From Archaeoglobales archaeon (GTDB taxonomy: Archaea; Halobacteriota; Archaeoglobi; Archaeoglobales; Archaeoglobaceae): 41,854 nt of DNA. Positions 1 through 7,527 of the stretch are shown one piece after another (position 1 is the stretch's first letter; every line of letters starts with the position of its first letter). A program made the position numbers and the translations under genes. The notes beneath the pieces were generated by a model. That model was not told the origin of the DNA and did no database searches. It saw only the letters and a program-made list of their open reading frames with translations. The stretch covers positions 1-41,854 of the forward strand of contig QMZE01000004.1 in assembly GCA_003663025.1 (NCBI GenBank). Reading direction: 5' to 3'.

Positions 1-413
1 AGTAAGTTTAGCCAGCCTTCTGGGTAGATTTCTGCTGCGTCTATGCCTACTATTATGTCTGCGTCTGTTTGTTTAGCTCCTAAGTTTCTGGAGGTGAAGA
101 TGCCTCTTGGTGCGTAGATTATTCTGTCGACGTATGGTCTTGCCAAATCTACTGTGTTGTCTGTGCTGTAACTGTCTATTAGGACGAATTCTATGTTTTT
201 TCTGTATTCGTTGAAGAGAGGTTGGTCTAAGATGCTATAGATTGTTTGTAAGATGAAATCTTCTTCGTTGTATGTGCAGAGTTGGATGCTTACTTTTACT
301 TCTGATAAGTCGACGTCTGGGTAGTTTTTTGTTTTGAGCTTTATTTCCATTCTGTGCTTTGCTGCGTAAGTTAGTAGGATGAAAGAGAAAGGTATTGCTA
401 CTAGTGTAATCAT
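1..413 (-). CDS. Family 2 glycosyltransferase, partial (C-terminus outside window)
   Basis: The first 137 codons are present and the gene runs off the left edge. A hydrophobic N-terminal segment (residues 2-17) is followed by a GT-A fold start: VSIQLCTYNEED, then IEFVLIDSYSTDNT and RNLGAKQTDADIIVGIDA. These match the nucleotide-sugar-binding part of GT2 enzymes; the last stretch stands where the DXD metal site is expected but reads DAAE, so the metal ligands look atypical. The likely role is sugar transfer to virion or host surface glycans at the membrane. The ATG at 413 overlaps the upstream stop (ATGA). Family assignment is firm; substrate unknown. Confidence 0.85.
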   Translation of the reverse strand, partial: MITLVAIPFSFILLTYAAKHRMEIKLKTKNYPDVDLSEVKVSIQLCTYNEEDFILQTIYSILDQPLFNEYRKNIEFVLIDSYSTDNTVDLARPYVDRIIYAPRGIFTSRNLGAKQTDADIIVGIDAAEIYPEGWLNL

Positions 414-571
414 ACTATTCGCTCTTTTAAGTTTTTGATTTTCTTGATTATTAGTTTTGCTCTTTCTGATAGGTGAGGCGGTAGGTGTCTTGTTGCGTAT
501 GCTAGTCGGAATTCTGCGTCTGTTAGGGCTATTAGGCAGGCTATTTCCTTTTCCTCCTCCTTTCTAACCAT
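410..571 (-). CDS. Small charged hypothetical protein (53 aa)
   Basis: A 53-aa reading frame begins MVRKEEEKEIACLIALTD and ends in a Lys-rich helix. Its start lies inside the end of the upstream gene, preceded by a purine-rich stretch (GAAGC), and its stop overlaps the ATG of the glycosyltransferase as ATGA, the junction style used throughout the window. No domain is recognised; it is predicted helical and soluble. Confidence 0.55.
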   Translation of the reverse strand: MVRKEEEKEIACLIALTDAEFRLAYATRHLPPHLSERAKLIIKKIKNLKERIV

Positions 572-711
572 GCTTCTAGCGCCTCCTGGTTCAGTTCTCT
601 TACCTCTTCTAAGATGTTTTTGATTCTTTCGTCTTCGCAGTAGTGGATTGCTCTTACTAGTGCTTTTCTTGCGTAATAGATATGATATAATGCTGTTGTT
701 ATTTCTTGCAT
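541..711 (-). CDS. Small helical hypothetical protein (56 aa)
   Basis: The 56-aa product begins MQEITTALYHIYYARKAL, is helical, and ends in a strongly basic tail (RRRKRK). It overlaps both neighbours by 13-31 nt. It shares the MQE start with the next upstream small protein but no clear homology. No family recognised. Confidence 0.55.
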   Translation of the reverse strand: MQEITTALYHIYYARKALVRAIHYCEDERIKNILEEVRELNQEALEAWLERRRKRK

Positions 712-851
712 TTTTCTTCTAACCTCTCTATTCTTTTTGTTAGGTCGGTTATATGGTTGTTTATTTTTGCGATGCTTGATTCTAGTTTCGCTACTTTATA
801 GATTAGGTAGCAGAGTTGGGTAAATAGGACGCCTAATATTACTTCTTGCAT
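699..851 (-). CDS. Small membrane-anchored coiled-coil protein (50 aa)
   Basis: The 50-aa product has an N-terminal hydrophobic segment (residues 3-20, EVILGVLFTQLCYLIYKV) followed by a heptad-like helix to the C-terminus. A GGAGGT Shine-Dalgarno inside the end of the upstream gene precedes its ATG. Such one-span proteins with a coiled coil occur as holin-like or virion membrane proteins, but nothing here decides between them. Confidence 0.65.
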   Translation of the reverse strand: MQEVILGVLFTQLCYLIYKVAKLESSIAKINNHITDLTKRIERLEEKCKK

Positions 852-852
852 T

Positions 853-1209
853 TTACAACGACCTCCTATATTCTGAGATGAATTCTCTTAGTAGGCGATT
901 TAGTTTTGCTGTTTCTGTTCTGATTGTTTCTCTTAGTTCTCTTTCTTCTGATAAGAGAGTGTTTAGTTGAGCTTCTTTTTCTCTTAGTTCTGATTCTGCT
1001 AGTTCGATTTTTGATTTCGCTTCTGCTATTCCTTCTGGTGTTGTTGCCATGCTTAGTTGGTGTTTTAGTGCTGATATTCTTCTTCTCAAGCGGTTGATGA
1101 TGTCTCTTAAAGAATGGATTTCTGGTGTTAGTATTTTTAGCCTGTCCTTTGCTGATTTTAGCTTGTTGATTGATTCTTCATATTTCGTTTGGTAGTATGA
1201 CCATCTCAT
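853..1209 (-). CDS. Coiled-coil protein (118 aa)
   Basis: Almost the whole protein is one long charged helix with heptad-like spacing of Leu and Ile, broken near residues 55-60 (TTPEG), so it probably folds as a two-helix hairpin or a dimeric rod. No membrane segment or catalytic motif is visible. It sits in a run of tiny membrane and coiled-coil genes downstream of the large surface proteins. Its role is unknown; a structural or scaffold role is inference. Confidence 0.75.
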   Translation of the reverse strand: MRWSYYQTKYEESINKLKSAKDRLKILTPEIHSLRDIINRLRRRISALKHQLSMATTPEGIAEAKSKIELAESELREKEAQLNTLLSEERELRETIRTETAKLNRLLREFISEYRRSL

Positions 1210-1352
1210 TTTGATGCACCTGCTACTATCATGGCTGAGAGGGCTGCTGTTAGTTCTTTTGTTATGATTGTTACTAGGAAGACTATGACTGACCAGAAGA
1301 ATGCGTATAGTATAGTTTCTTTCAGGTATTCTTGAGTTATTATTTCGGTCAT
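1206..1352 (-). CDS. Small membrane protein (48 aa)
   Basis: The 48-aa product has one strong transmembrane segment (about residues 14-31, LYAFFWSVIVFLVTII) and a small-residue-rich C-terminus. Its stop overlaps the next start as ATGA, which supports it as a gene despite its size. Function unknown; holin-like or virion membrane component are possibilities. Confidence 0.65.
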   Translation of the reverse strand: MTEIITQEYLKETILYAFFWSVIVFLVTIITKELTAALSAMIVAGASK

Positions 1353-1354
1353 TT

Positions 1355-1468
1355 TTATTCTACCGTTTCTTCTATTAGTTTTGAGAGTATTCTTGCTAGG
1401 ATGGTTGTGAAGAAGGTTATTATTGCCGCTACTAATGCTGCTACTACTAGTTGTTTTTGGTCTTCCAT
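1355..1468 (-). CDS. Very small membrane protein (37 aa)
   Basis: The 37-aa product is one hydrophobic helix (residues 6-29) with short charged ends. The ATG overlaps the stop of the upstream coiled-coil gene as TGATG. It is one of four consecutive single-span miniproteins between 699 and 1912. Function unknown. Confidence 0.6.
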   Translation of the reverse strand: MEDQKQLVVAALVAAIITFFTTILARILSKLIEETVE

Positions 1469-1707
1469 CATAGTAATTCTGCTATTTCTGTTTTGAACAT
1501 CTCGTTGAAGGCTTTTCTGACGTTGTAGAGCTGGGAGATTGCGTTTCTTAGTTCTTTTTGTTTCGCCATTAGCTCATTTCTTATTTCTTTTCTCTCTTCT
1601 GGAGAAGCTAGGATTTGTCTTGCCTTCAAGGTTGCTATTTCTTTTCGCAAGGCTTCTGCCTTTGAGAAGGCTGTGTTGTATTTACTTGAGAGTTCTTCCC
1701 AGAGCAT
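1468..1707 (-). CDS. Coiled-coil protein (79 aa)
   Basis: The product is helical and highly charged, with heptad-like Leu/Ile spacing and a central break near residues 37-41 (SPEER). I chose the ATG at 1707 because GGAGGTGACGACC lies just before it; an in-frame GTG at 1716 sits too close to the ribosome site. Resembles the 118-aa coiled-coil neighbour in style, not in sequence. Confidence 0.7.
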   Translation of the reverse strand: MLWEELSSKYNTAFSKAEALRKEIATLKARQILASPEERKEIRNELMAKQKELRNAISQLYNVRKAFNEMFKTEIAELL

Positions 1708-1720
1708 GGTCGTCACCTCC

Positions 1721-1912
1721 TTAGTATCCCCTTATCAGTTTATAGAGTTTCAGTGCTATCACTATAACTACGATTGCTACGATGCCCCAGAATGTCCATG
1801 TTGCGTATGTTTTTGCGTCTTCTTCTGACACGCCTAGTGCTTCGTAGAGACCTGCTATTGCGTCTATTATGCTGTCTAATATACCTTTCTCTTCTTGCTG
1901 TCCATTTGTCAT
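1721..1912 (-). CDS. Small single-span membrane protein (63 aa)
   Basis: An amphipathic N-terminal half (DSIIDAIAGLYEALGVSEED) is followed by one strong transmembrane helix (residues 41-58) and a basic end. The ribosome site is GGAGGTGATGAAAA, so it is probably well translated. It lies directly after the 655-aa surface protein. A membrane-embedded virion protein is plausible. Confidence 0.75.
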   Translation of the reverse strand: MTNGQQEEKGILDSIIDAIAGLYEALGVSEEDAKTYATWTFWGIVAIVVIVIALKLYKLIRGY

Positions 1913-1925
1913 TTTTCATCACCTC

Positions 1926-3893
1926 CTACTTTAGTAGGGAGAGGAGGAATAAAAATAAAAATATTGCTGCGCCTATTAAGAAGTATGTTGTAAATTGCTG
2001 TCCTAACGATTCTGCTTCGTCGCAGGTTAAGTTCTCTGTTTCTATGCCTAGCCAGGACATTATCATTCTCTGCCAGCCTGGTATTAGCTCTGAGCAGCGC
2101 TCTAAGTGTATTTCTATGTCGTAGCTGTAGCCTTGTGTGAAGGTTCTGTCTGCTTCGTAGGTTTGCCAGTATTCGTTGTAGTAGATTTTGTAGTGGAAGG
2201 TTCTTTTCGTGTTTTGTAGGTCAATTTCGCCGAAGTCTGCTTCGCCGTCTTTGTTTGTTTTGAGTGTTTTGCTGTAGTTTATGTCTTTGCATTCTAAGGT
2301 TACCGAGACGTTTTCTAGAGGAGTTAGGGTGTAGATTAGTGCTCCGCCTTCTCTGCTGTAGACTCGGAATTTTACAGAGGCTTTGCCCGTTGGAGCGCCT
2401 AGTGTTATCGTTACTGTTGTTTTTGATGAGTAATGAGTTATGTTTGCTGTTGCGTCTCCGTAGTCTACGTTACTTGCTTTGATGTCGTAAGTTCCGAAAG
2501 GAACATCTTTGATTGTGCATTTGTTTGTTTCGCCGTCAAATACTGAGCAGCCGTGTCTCCATGCGTCTGATGTTTTTTCTTTGTAGTAGACGTCAAATGC
2601 TTTGATTGGGTTGCCTCCTACATCTTCTACTGTTACTTCTATGTCTCCCTTGCCTTCCTTGTATAGTGTTACTGTTAGCGTGTCTCCTAAACCGAGTTCT
2701 GTTGAATATATTGTTCCTTTGTGTTCTGTGTAGCCTGATTTTGTTACTTTTACTATTACTGGGTCTTTGTCTGTTACGAAGAAGTCTGTTAGTCCTGAAG
2801 AGTCTGTTGTGTCTGATGCTATGAAGTTTTCTTTGTCGTCGTAGAGTTCTACTGTTGCGTTTTCGAGTGGGTAGCCTTGCTCGTCTTGGACTTCTACTTT
2901 GAAGCAGAATTTGTATGAAGTTATTTTGAATGTTTTGTTTGCTGGAAGAAATTGCGGAGATGTGTATTTCTTATAACAGTCTTTCGTTATTTCTACATAG
3001 TAGTATTTGAAGGCGTCTAAGTCTTTGAATTCTACTTGTCCGTAAGAGTCTGTGTATTTTGTTGATACGAGAGTGCCTCCTGATTCGTATAGTTTCACTT
3101 CTGCGTCTTCTATCGGAGTTGTGTCTGATTGAACTGTTATTATTATGGTTACTAAAGATACTTCTTGTAAGGTAAAATTGAAGGTTTCGCAGTCTGAGAT
3201 ATCTGAGTAGTTTTTATATGTTGATTTAGAGACATAACCTGATTTTGATACTACTATTGAGACGCAAGATGGGTCGAAAATGCCTGGAGCGCATTTTTCT
3301 ATCCAGACTTCGCCGTTTGAGTCTGTTGTAAAGGATTCGTAGCCTGGTGAGCTTGTTTTGCAGGTTCCTGCACAGTCAAAGCAGATTTCTACTGTTGCAT
3401 TTTCGATAGGATTGCCGTATTCGTCTACTACTTTTACTTTGAATAGTTTTGCGTGTGATGTGCAGAGCCAGTCGCAGCATTTTGTTTCTACTTTTACTTT
3501 GAAGCCACAATTTGAGTCGTAGCAGAGCCAGTCGTCTTGTTTCCATGATGAACCGTCCCAGTAGAAAGAGATTACGACTATTTCTATGTCTTTGTTAAAC
3601 ATGCAGAGTTCTCTTGCGTAGAATTCGTTTTTGTCTAAGTCTGATTCTGTCATGCAGGCGTCTGGATTTAGTGTTTTGCTTCCTCCTGCTACTTGGTGAA
3701 AGTTTGTTCCGTCGTATGCGTAGACTGCTACTAGGATGTCTCCTTTGTCGCCTCCGTTGCAGCAGAGTAAGTTCTTGAGTTTTATTTTGTCGTCTGGTTT
3801 TAGGGTTACTCTTGAGCTGTTTAAGTAGTATTTCTTGCCATTTACTTCTATATATGTTGCGAATGTGTTTGTGAAGTATGGATTAGGTGCCAT
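1926..3893 (-). CDS. Large Cys-rich surface protein with Ig/carboxypeptidase-regulatory-like repeats and C-terminal anchor
   Basis: 655 aa. Residues 1-150 form a Cys-rich head (CC pairs at 44-45 and about 138-139, then CDWLC). Then follow at least five repeats of the CarboxypepD_reg/Ig-like type, recognisable by VDEYGNPIENATVEI, TPIEDAEVKLY, QGYPLENATVELYD and VGGNPIKAFDVYY followed by a Gly/Asp turn. The C-terminus is a transmembrane helix (YFLIGAAIFLFLFLLSLL). There is no N-terminal signal peptide, so it is probably membrane-inserted by its tail and displayed as a spike. It lies two genes downstream of a radical SAM enzyme, so its cysteines are also possible substrates. Only about 60% of the domain borders are clear. 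Confidence 0.85.
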   Translation of the reverse strand: MAPNPYFTNTFATYIEVNGKKYYLNSSRVTLKPDDKIKLKNLLCCNGGDKGDILVAVYAYDGTNFHQVAGGSKTLNPDACMTESDLDKNEFYARELCMFNKDIEIVVISFYWDGSSWKQDDWLCYDSNCGFKVKVETKCCDWLCTSHAKLFKVKVVDEYGNPIENATVEICFDCAGTCKTSSPGYESFTTDSNGEVWIEKCAPGIFDPSCVSIVVSKSGYVSKSTYKNYSDISDCETFNFTLQEVSLVTIIITVQSDTTPIEDAEVKLYESGGTLVSTKYTDSYGQVEFKDLDAFKYYYVEITKDCYKKYTSPQFLPANKTFKITSYKFCFKVEVQDEQGYPLENATVELYDDKENFIASDTTDSSGLTDFFVTDKDPVIVKVTKSGYTEHKGTIYSTELGLGDTLTVTLYKEGKGDIEVTVEDVGGNPIKAFDVYYKEKTSDAWRHGCSVFDGETNKCTIKDVPFGTYDIKASNVDYGDATANITHYSSKTTVTITLGAPTGKASVKFRVYSREGGALIYTLTPLENVSVTLECKDINYSKTLKTNKDGEADFGEIDLQNTKRTFHYKIYYNEYWQTYEADRTFTQGYSYDIEIHLERCSELIPGWQRMIMSWLGIETENLTCDEAESLGQQFTTYFLIGAAIFLFLFLLSLLK

Positions 3894-3894
3894 T

Positions 3895-4149
3895 TTACTT
3901 CAGCCTTTTGTTTATTTCTTCTAGGATTTCTTTTAGTAGTTTCTTGATTTCTTCGTCTTGTAAGGCTTCGTTTATTCCGTTTTTGAAGACTTCTTGTAGC
4001 CAGTTTGCTAGTCTTTGTTTGGTTTCTTCGCTTATTAGAGAATAGACTAAAGATTTTGTGAAAATTTTTGCGAATATGAAGCCCAAGAGCATTAGGATTA
4101 GAGAGCCTATTACGAAGCCCGATATAGAGATTAAGAGAGATTGAAGCAT
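3895..4149 (-). CDS. Membrane-anchored helical protein (84 aa)
   Basis: One long hydrophobic segment (residues 4-31) is followed by an amphipathic, charged C-terminal helix. GAGGTGG precedes the ATG. The start overlaps the end of the radical SAM gene by 19 nt and the stop lies 1 nt from the spike gene, so the three are probably co-translated. Function unknown. Confidence 0.75.
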   Translation of the reverse strand: MLQSLLISISGFVIGSLILMLLGFIFAKIFTKSLVYSLISEETKQRLANWLQEVFKNGINEALQDEEIKKLLKEILEEINKRLK

Positions 4150-5303
4150 TCTTTTACCACCTCAGTTAGTGTTGCGAAGAGTTTACAGTGGATTGATGGA
4201 GGTTTGTATGGGTTGCCCGTTACTTGGAAGTTTGAGGTGTAACATAAGCCGCATAACGCTGATTTGCAGGTTTTGCAGTTCTCTAGAGGATATTTTGGCT
4301 TTGGTAGGTGCTTTCTTTCTATGTTGTAGATTGTTCCGTAATTGAAGTTCATTTCTCTCCACGCTAGGCAGTGGTAGCATGGGTATAAACTCCCATCATA
4401 GTCTATACAAATTGAGTTGCCTGCTCCGCACATGCCTCTTATTTTTCTGTTTGATTTCAATAATCGGTAGATTTTGTTGTATGGAAAAGGCAGGATTTTC
4501 GCTGTTTTTAAGATTTTTCTTGATTGTTCTTTTAGGATTGGCAAGTCTTTTTCTTTTATCGCGTATTCGGATGTCCAGTCGAAGTTGAACGAGATTGCTT
4601 GTGTTAGGTTTGATAGGTAAATATAGTTTTCATATAAGTGATTTAGTTCGTCGCCTGGAACTGTGCAGGCTATGCTGAACGGGATGTTTAAGCCTTTTAC
4701 TGCTAGTATGTTCTTTTCCACAACTGAAGAAGTTGGATGATTTCCTCTTAATCTATATTTGTCTTGCCAAACGCCGTCGTAGCTTATTAGTAAGTGAATG
4801 TTAAATAGCTTCAGAAGTTTTAGTAAACGCAAAGGAAGGTTGTAGCCGTTTGTTGTTATTCCTGTTACTAAGCCTGATTCGATAAATCTTGTCAATTGAG
4901 AGGAGATTGTTGGTTCTGTTTGAGGGATTTCCAAAATTAGATGATTTTGTTTTGCGAAGGCTATGATGTCTTTTGCTGTTTTGTTTAGCATGTCGCCTTT
5001 TCTTTCTTTGTTTCTGTCGTAGCAGTAGAGGCAGTTGAAGTTGCATTCGTTGTTTATTCTTAGTGTTGCTTTGAAATACGGTTTATAAGTTTTGTTAGTA
5101 TTAGTAAGGGGAGATATAAGAGGCGTCGGAATTTTATTGCTATCTTCAGGTGCAAGTCTGAGTAGTATATTTTCACTATCAGCGAAGGTAAAATCTTTCT
5201 GATTCTTCTTAGTGGTTCTAAAGAGTCTACTAAGGGTGTTCCGTAGGAAACTACCATTATTGGACATTCTATTTCTTCTAATATTTGGCATGTTGTTTCG
5301 CAT
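4131..5303 (-). CDS. Radical SAM/SPASM peptide-modifying enzyme
   Basis: 390 aa as drawn. The radical SAM cluster motif is C87-x3-C91-x2-C94 (CNFNCLYC) and is followed by a TEPT stretch in place of GGEP and by TNGYNL. The C-terminus has a SPASM-type set of cysteines (MCGAGNSIC, YPCYHC, CKTC, CGLC and a last Cys) for auxiliary iron-sulfur clusters. SPASM enzymes usually modify ribosomal peptides or protein cysteines. The gene overlaps the upstream Cys-rich protein by 244 nt. The only ATGs before the catalytic motif (5303, 5291, 5267) lie inside that overlap, so a long overlap is unavoidable unless a rare start codon is used. I infer that the partner protein is its substrate. Confidence 0.92.
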   Translation of the reverse strand: MRNNMPNIRRNRMSNNGSFLRNTLSRLFRTTKKNQKDFTFADSENILLRLAPEDSNKIPTPLISPLTNTNKTYKPYFKATLRINNECNFNCLYCYDRNKERKGDMLNKTAKDIIAFAKQNHLILEIPQTEPTISSQLTRFIESGLVTGITTNGYNLPLRLLKLLKLFNIHLLISYDGVWQDKYRLRGNHPTSSVVEKNILAVKGLNIPFSIACTVPGDELNHLYENYIYLSNLTQAISFNFDWTSEYAIKEKDLPILKEQSRKILKTAKILPFPYNKIYRLLKSNRKIRGMCGAGNSICIDYDGSLYPCYHCLAWREMNFNYGTIYNIERKHLPKPKYPLENCKTCKSALCGLCYTSNFQVTGNPYKPPSIHCKLFATLTEVVKECFNLS

Positions 5304-6541
5304 GTTGTTTCACATGTATCGCACACATGTTGAACTTGTGTTAGACAGGCAGAAGTGCATGTTTCTGGCGAACCTTCACATGCTGTTTGGCAAGTTGTTT
5401 CGCAATTTCCACATGTTCCGCAAGCTGGAAAAGTATCTGTTTCGTATGCTATGAAACACGCTAGTGTGTTGAAATCATCTGAAGTGATTTCTCCGTCTTT
5501 ATCTAGGTCTGCTCTGTCTTTAAAGTCTGATTCTGAGAGAGGTGTTGTTATTTGTGCGAATCCGCATCTCAGGTAGTCGCCTAATAGAACTAAATCTGTG
5601 CCGTCTACGTAGCCGTCGTTGTTTAGGTCGCCGTAGTTTTCGCAGGGAGGAGTTCTTCTTGGTGTTAGTTTCCATTTTACTTCTAAGTAGGTTGGTCTGT
5701 CTGTTTCGCACTCGTCGTGGTAGATGCCGTAAGGATTGAATTCTTTTGTTGTTATTTCGTTTGCCTTGACTGTTATTGAACCCATAGGTCTTGGGTATTG
5801 ATAGAAGAGGTTTAGTATGCACGATGAGTCTGAGTCGCCGTCTTCTATTATTTGAAGGGTCATGTCGTTTTCGGTGTTATTTTGAATTGCTATTTTGTGC
5901 TTGAATTGACTTCCTAGCACTTCTGTGCCTTCTCCGAAGAACGCTCTTGTTCTGTAACAAAATGTTCCTGTTTGCGTCCAACCTGCGCAGGAATATACTT
6001 CTGCTACATAGGTCTTGGCTTTTGCTGAAAGTCCTGACGGTAAGTCAAAATTATATCTGAAAGTAAAATCTGTGTTTTCTATTTCTGTTTCGCATGTCGA
6101 TTCACAGTCGCACTGACAGGATTGCTCACAAGTGCCTTCGCATAAAGCCATGCAAAATGTTTGACATGTCGTTTCGCACGTTTCTTGACAGGCTGGTTGA
6201 ACTATTGTTGCTACTATGCTTGCTTTTACTTCTGATTCGACACTTTTTATATCTACCCCTACTGTGAAAAACACTTTTTTCTTTCCTGGCGAGACAGTTT
6301 TTGTTTTACTGTCTGATAGAAAAGACTTTCCGTCTTTGTAGATTGTGTATGATACTTTTATGTCTTTGGTTTCTGATAAGTTGTTTTTTATTTGGACGCA
6401 TAGATATGGTTTTTCTGGATATGTTGCTTCTGTTATTTCGCTCTCATAATCTGTGCAGCAGTATTCTGGAGCAACTGTCCAAATTGACTTATCTTCTAAA
6501 CCTTTGTCTATCGTAGAGTCTATTTTTAATTTGATAGACAT
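5060..6541 (-). CDS. Cys-ladder surface protein with dockerin module and CFI-box-like C-terminus
   Basis: 493 aa. Residues 1-115: beta-rich, CARDB/Ig-like. Residues 118-150: first ladder, ten Cys, mostly CX3C (118, 122, 126, 130, 134, 138, 142, 144, 146, 150). Residues 158-295: second beta domain. Residues 304-365: dockerin type I pair of Ca-binding loops (DLNNDGYVDGTD and DLDKDGEITSDD). Residues 374-418: second ladder with eleven Cys. Residues 426-465: CPIMVVSYGTPL...LR..RK...YY, close to the CFI-box C-terminal domain of prokaryotic surface proteins. No signal peptide. The radical SAM gene starts inside its last 244 nt. The ladders look like substrate regions of thioether-forming SPASM enzymes; free metal binding or disulfides are alternatives. 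Confidence 0.88.
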   Translation of the reverse strand: MSIKLKIDSTIDKGLEDKSIWTVAPEYCCTDYESEITEATYPEKPYLCVQIKNNLSETKDIKVSYTIYKDGKSFLSDSKTKTVSPGKKKVFFTVGVDIKSVESEVKASIVATIVQPACQETCETTCQTFCMALCEGTCEQSCQCDCESTCETEIENTDFTFRYNFDLPSGLSAKAKTYVAEVYSCAGWTQTGTFCYRTRAFFGEGTEVLGSQFKHKIAIQNNTENDMTLQIIEDGDSDSSCILNLFYQYPRPMGSITVKANEITTKEFNPYGIYHDECETDRPTYLEVKWKLTPRRTPPCENYGDLNNDGYVDGTDLVLLGDYLRCGFAQITTPLSESDFKDRADLDKDGEITSDDFNTLACFIAYETDTFPACGTCGNCETTCQTACEGSPETCTSACLTQVQHVCDTCETTCETTCQILEEIECPIMVVSYGTPLVDSLEPLRRIRKILPSLIVKIYYSDLHLKIAIKFRRLLYLPLLILTKLINRISKQH

Positions 6542-7527
6542 TTTATATAGTTTCTATATTGTCTTGCTGTTTTTTCCATAGCAAAATCTGAAGCTCTTTT
6601 TCTGCAATCTTCGGGATTGTAAGATATGTCTAAGTCCATTTCTTCTACGCTGTCGTATAGAGAGCCGTGTTTCTCGTTTACTATGATGTCGCATAAGCCT
6701 CCGTTTCTTAAACCTATTACATAAGTTCCGCAACTTAAGGCTTCTACTATGTATAAGCCGAAAACTTCTATGTATGGTAGAGATGGTAGTGCTATTAGTG
6801 CTTTTGCTTTTTGAAGCAAGTTAATTTTTTCTTCGTGGCTTACTTCGCCTTTGTATATTACGTTGTCGAATTTCTTTGCTGTCTGCTTGATTTTGTTTAT
6901 ATAATTCGGGTCTGGTTGTTCTGCGCCTGCTATTACGAATTTCTTGTTTGGGTATTTTTTCGCTAGTGTGAAAATGTGATGAACTCCTTTTTCTCTTGCT
7001 ATTCTTGATAGGAATAAGTAGTAGTCTTCTTTTTCCTCGCAGAAAGGATATTCATTCAGATAAATGCCGTTTGGTATGATTGCTGAGTCTTCTTCTAGCA
7101 TTTGATAGACTAATAAGCGCTGCCATCTGCTTAAGGTTATGTAGTTTTTGTTTTCTACTGGTGGGTTTGAGTTCCAGGGTAATGCGTGAAATGTGTGAGT
7201 GCATGGTATTTCTTCCTTGAGAGAGTAGATGTATTCCCAGCCTGTCCAGGTATGTCCGATTATTACATCGGGAGAGAATTTTTTGACTATGGGTTCTGCT
7301 ACTTCGTAGGCTCTCTTTTCTTGTTCTATCCAAGAGGTGTTCCAGTCTTGTAGAGGTTCTACTGTTTCTATTTTATTTGGGAAGTATGCGCTTCTTTTTG
7401 TTGTTACTAATAAGACGTCGTCTGTTTTGAGGAGTTCTTTTGCTATGTAACCTGCTATTTTCTCTGCTCCTTGGTAGATTTTAGGGTTATATGGTAAAAT
7501 CCAAGGTGCGAAGACACAAATTCTCAT
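6526..7527 (-). CDS. Family 4 glycosyltransferase (GT-B)
   Basis: 333 aa, normal for the family. The N-terminal Rossmann half carries GAEKIAGYIAKELL, the linker IPNGIYLNEYPF, and the C-terminal half the donor-binding E-x7-E motif in EVFGLYIVEALSCG. It transfers a sugar from a nucleotide- or lipid-linked donor in the cytoplasm. Its start overlaps the sulfatase-like gene's stop as ATGA, placing it in the surface-glycan cluster of 6526-9442. Confidence 0.92.
   Translation of the reverse strand: MRICVFAPWILPYNPKIYQGAEKIAGYIAKELLKTDDVLLVTTKRSAYFPNKIETVEPLQDWNTSWIEQEKRAYEVAEPIVKKFSPDVIIGHTWTGWEYIYSLKEEIPCTHTFHALPWNSNPPVENKNYITLSRWQRLLVYQMLEEDSAIIPNGIYLNEYPFCEEKEDYYLFLSRIAREKGVHHIFTLAKKYPNKKFVIAGAEQPDPNYINKIKQTAKKFDNVIYKGEVSHEEKINLLQKAKALIALPSLPYIEVFGLYIVEALSCGTYVIGLRNGGLCDIIVNEKHGSLYDSVEEMDLDISYNPEDCRKRASDFAMEKTARQYRNYIKCLSN

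Noticed and set aside
1539-2824. Leu/Arg-rich open frames on the plus strand (for example 1774-2124 and 2606-2824)
   Set aside because: They are antisense to strongly supported minus-strand genes, are low in complexity and have no ribosome site.
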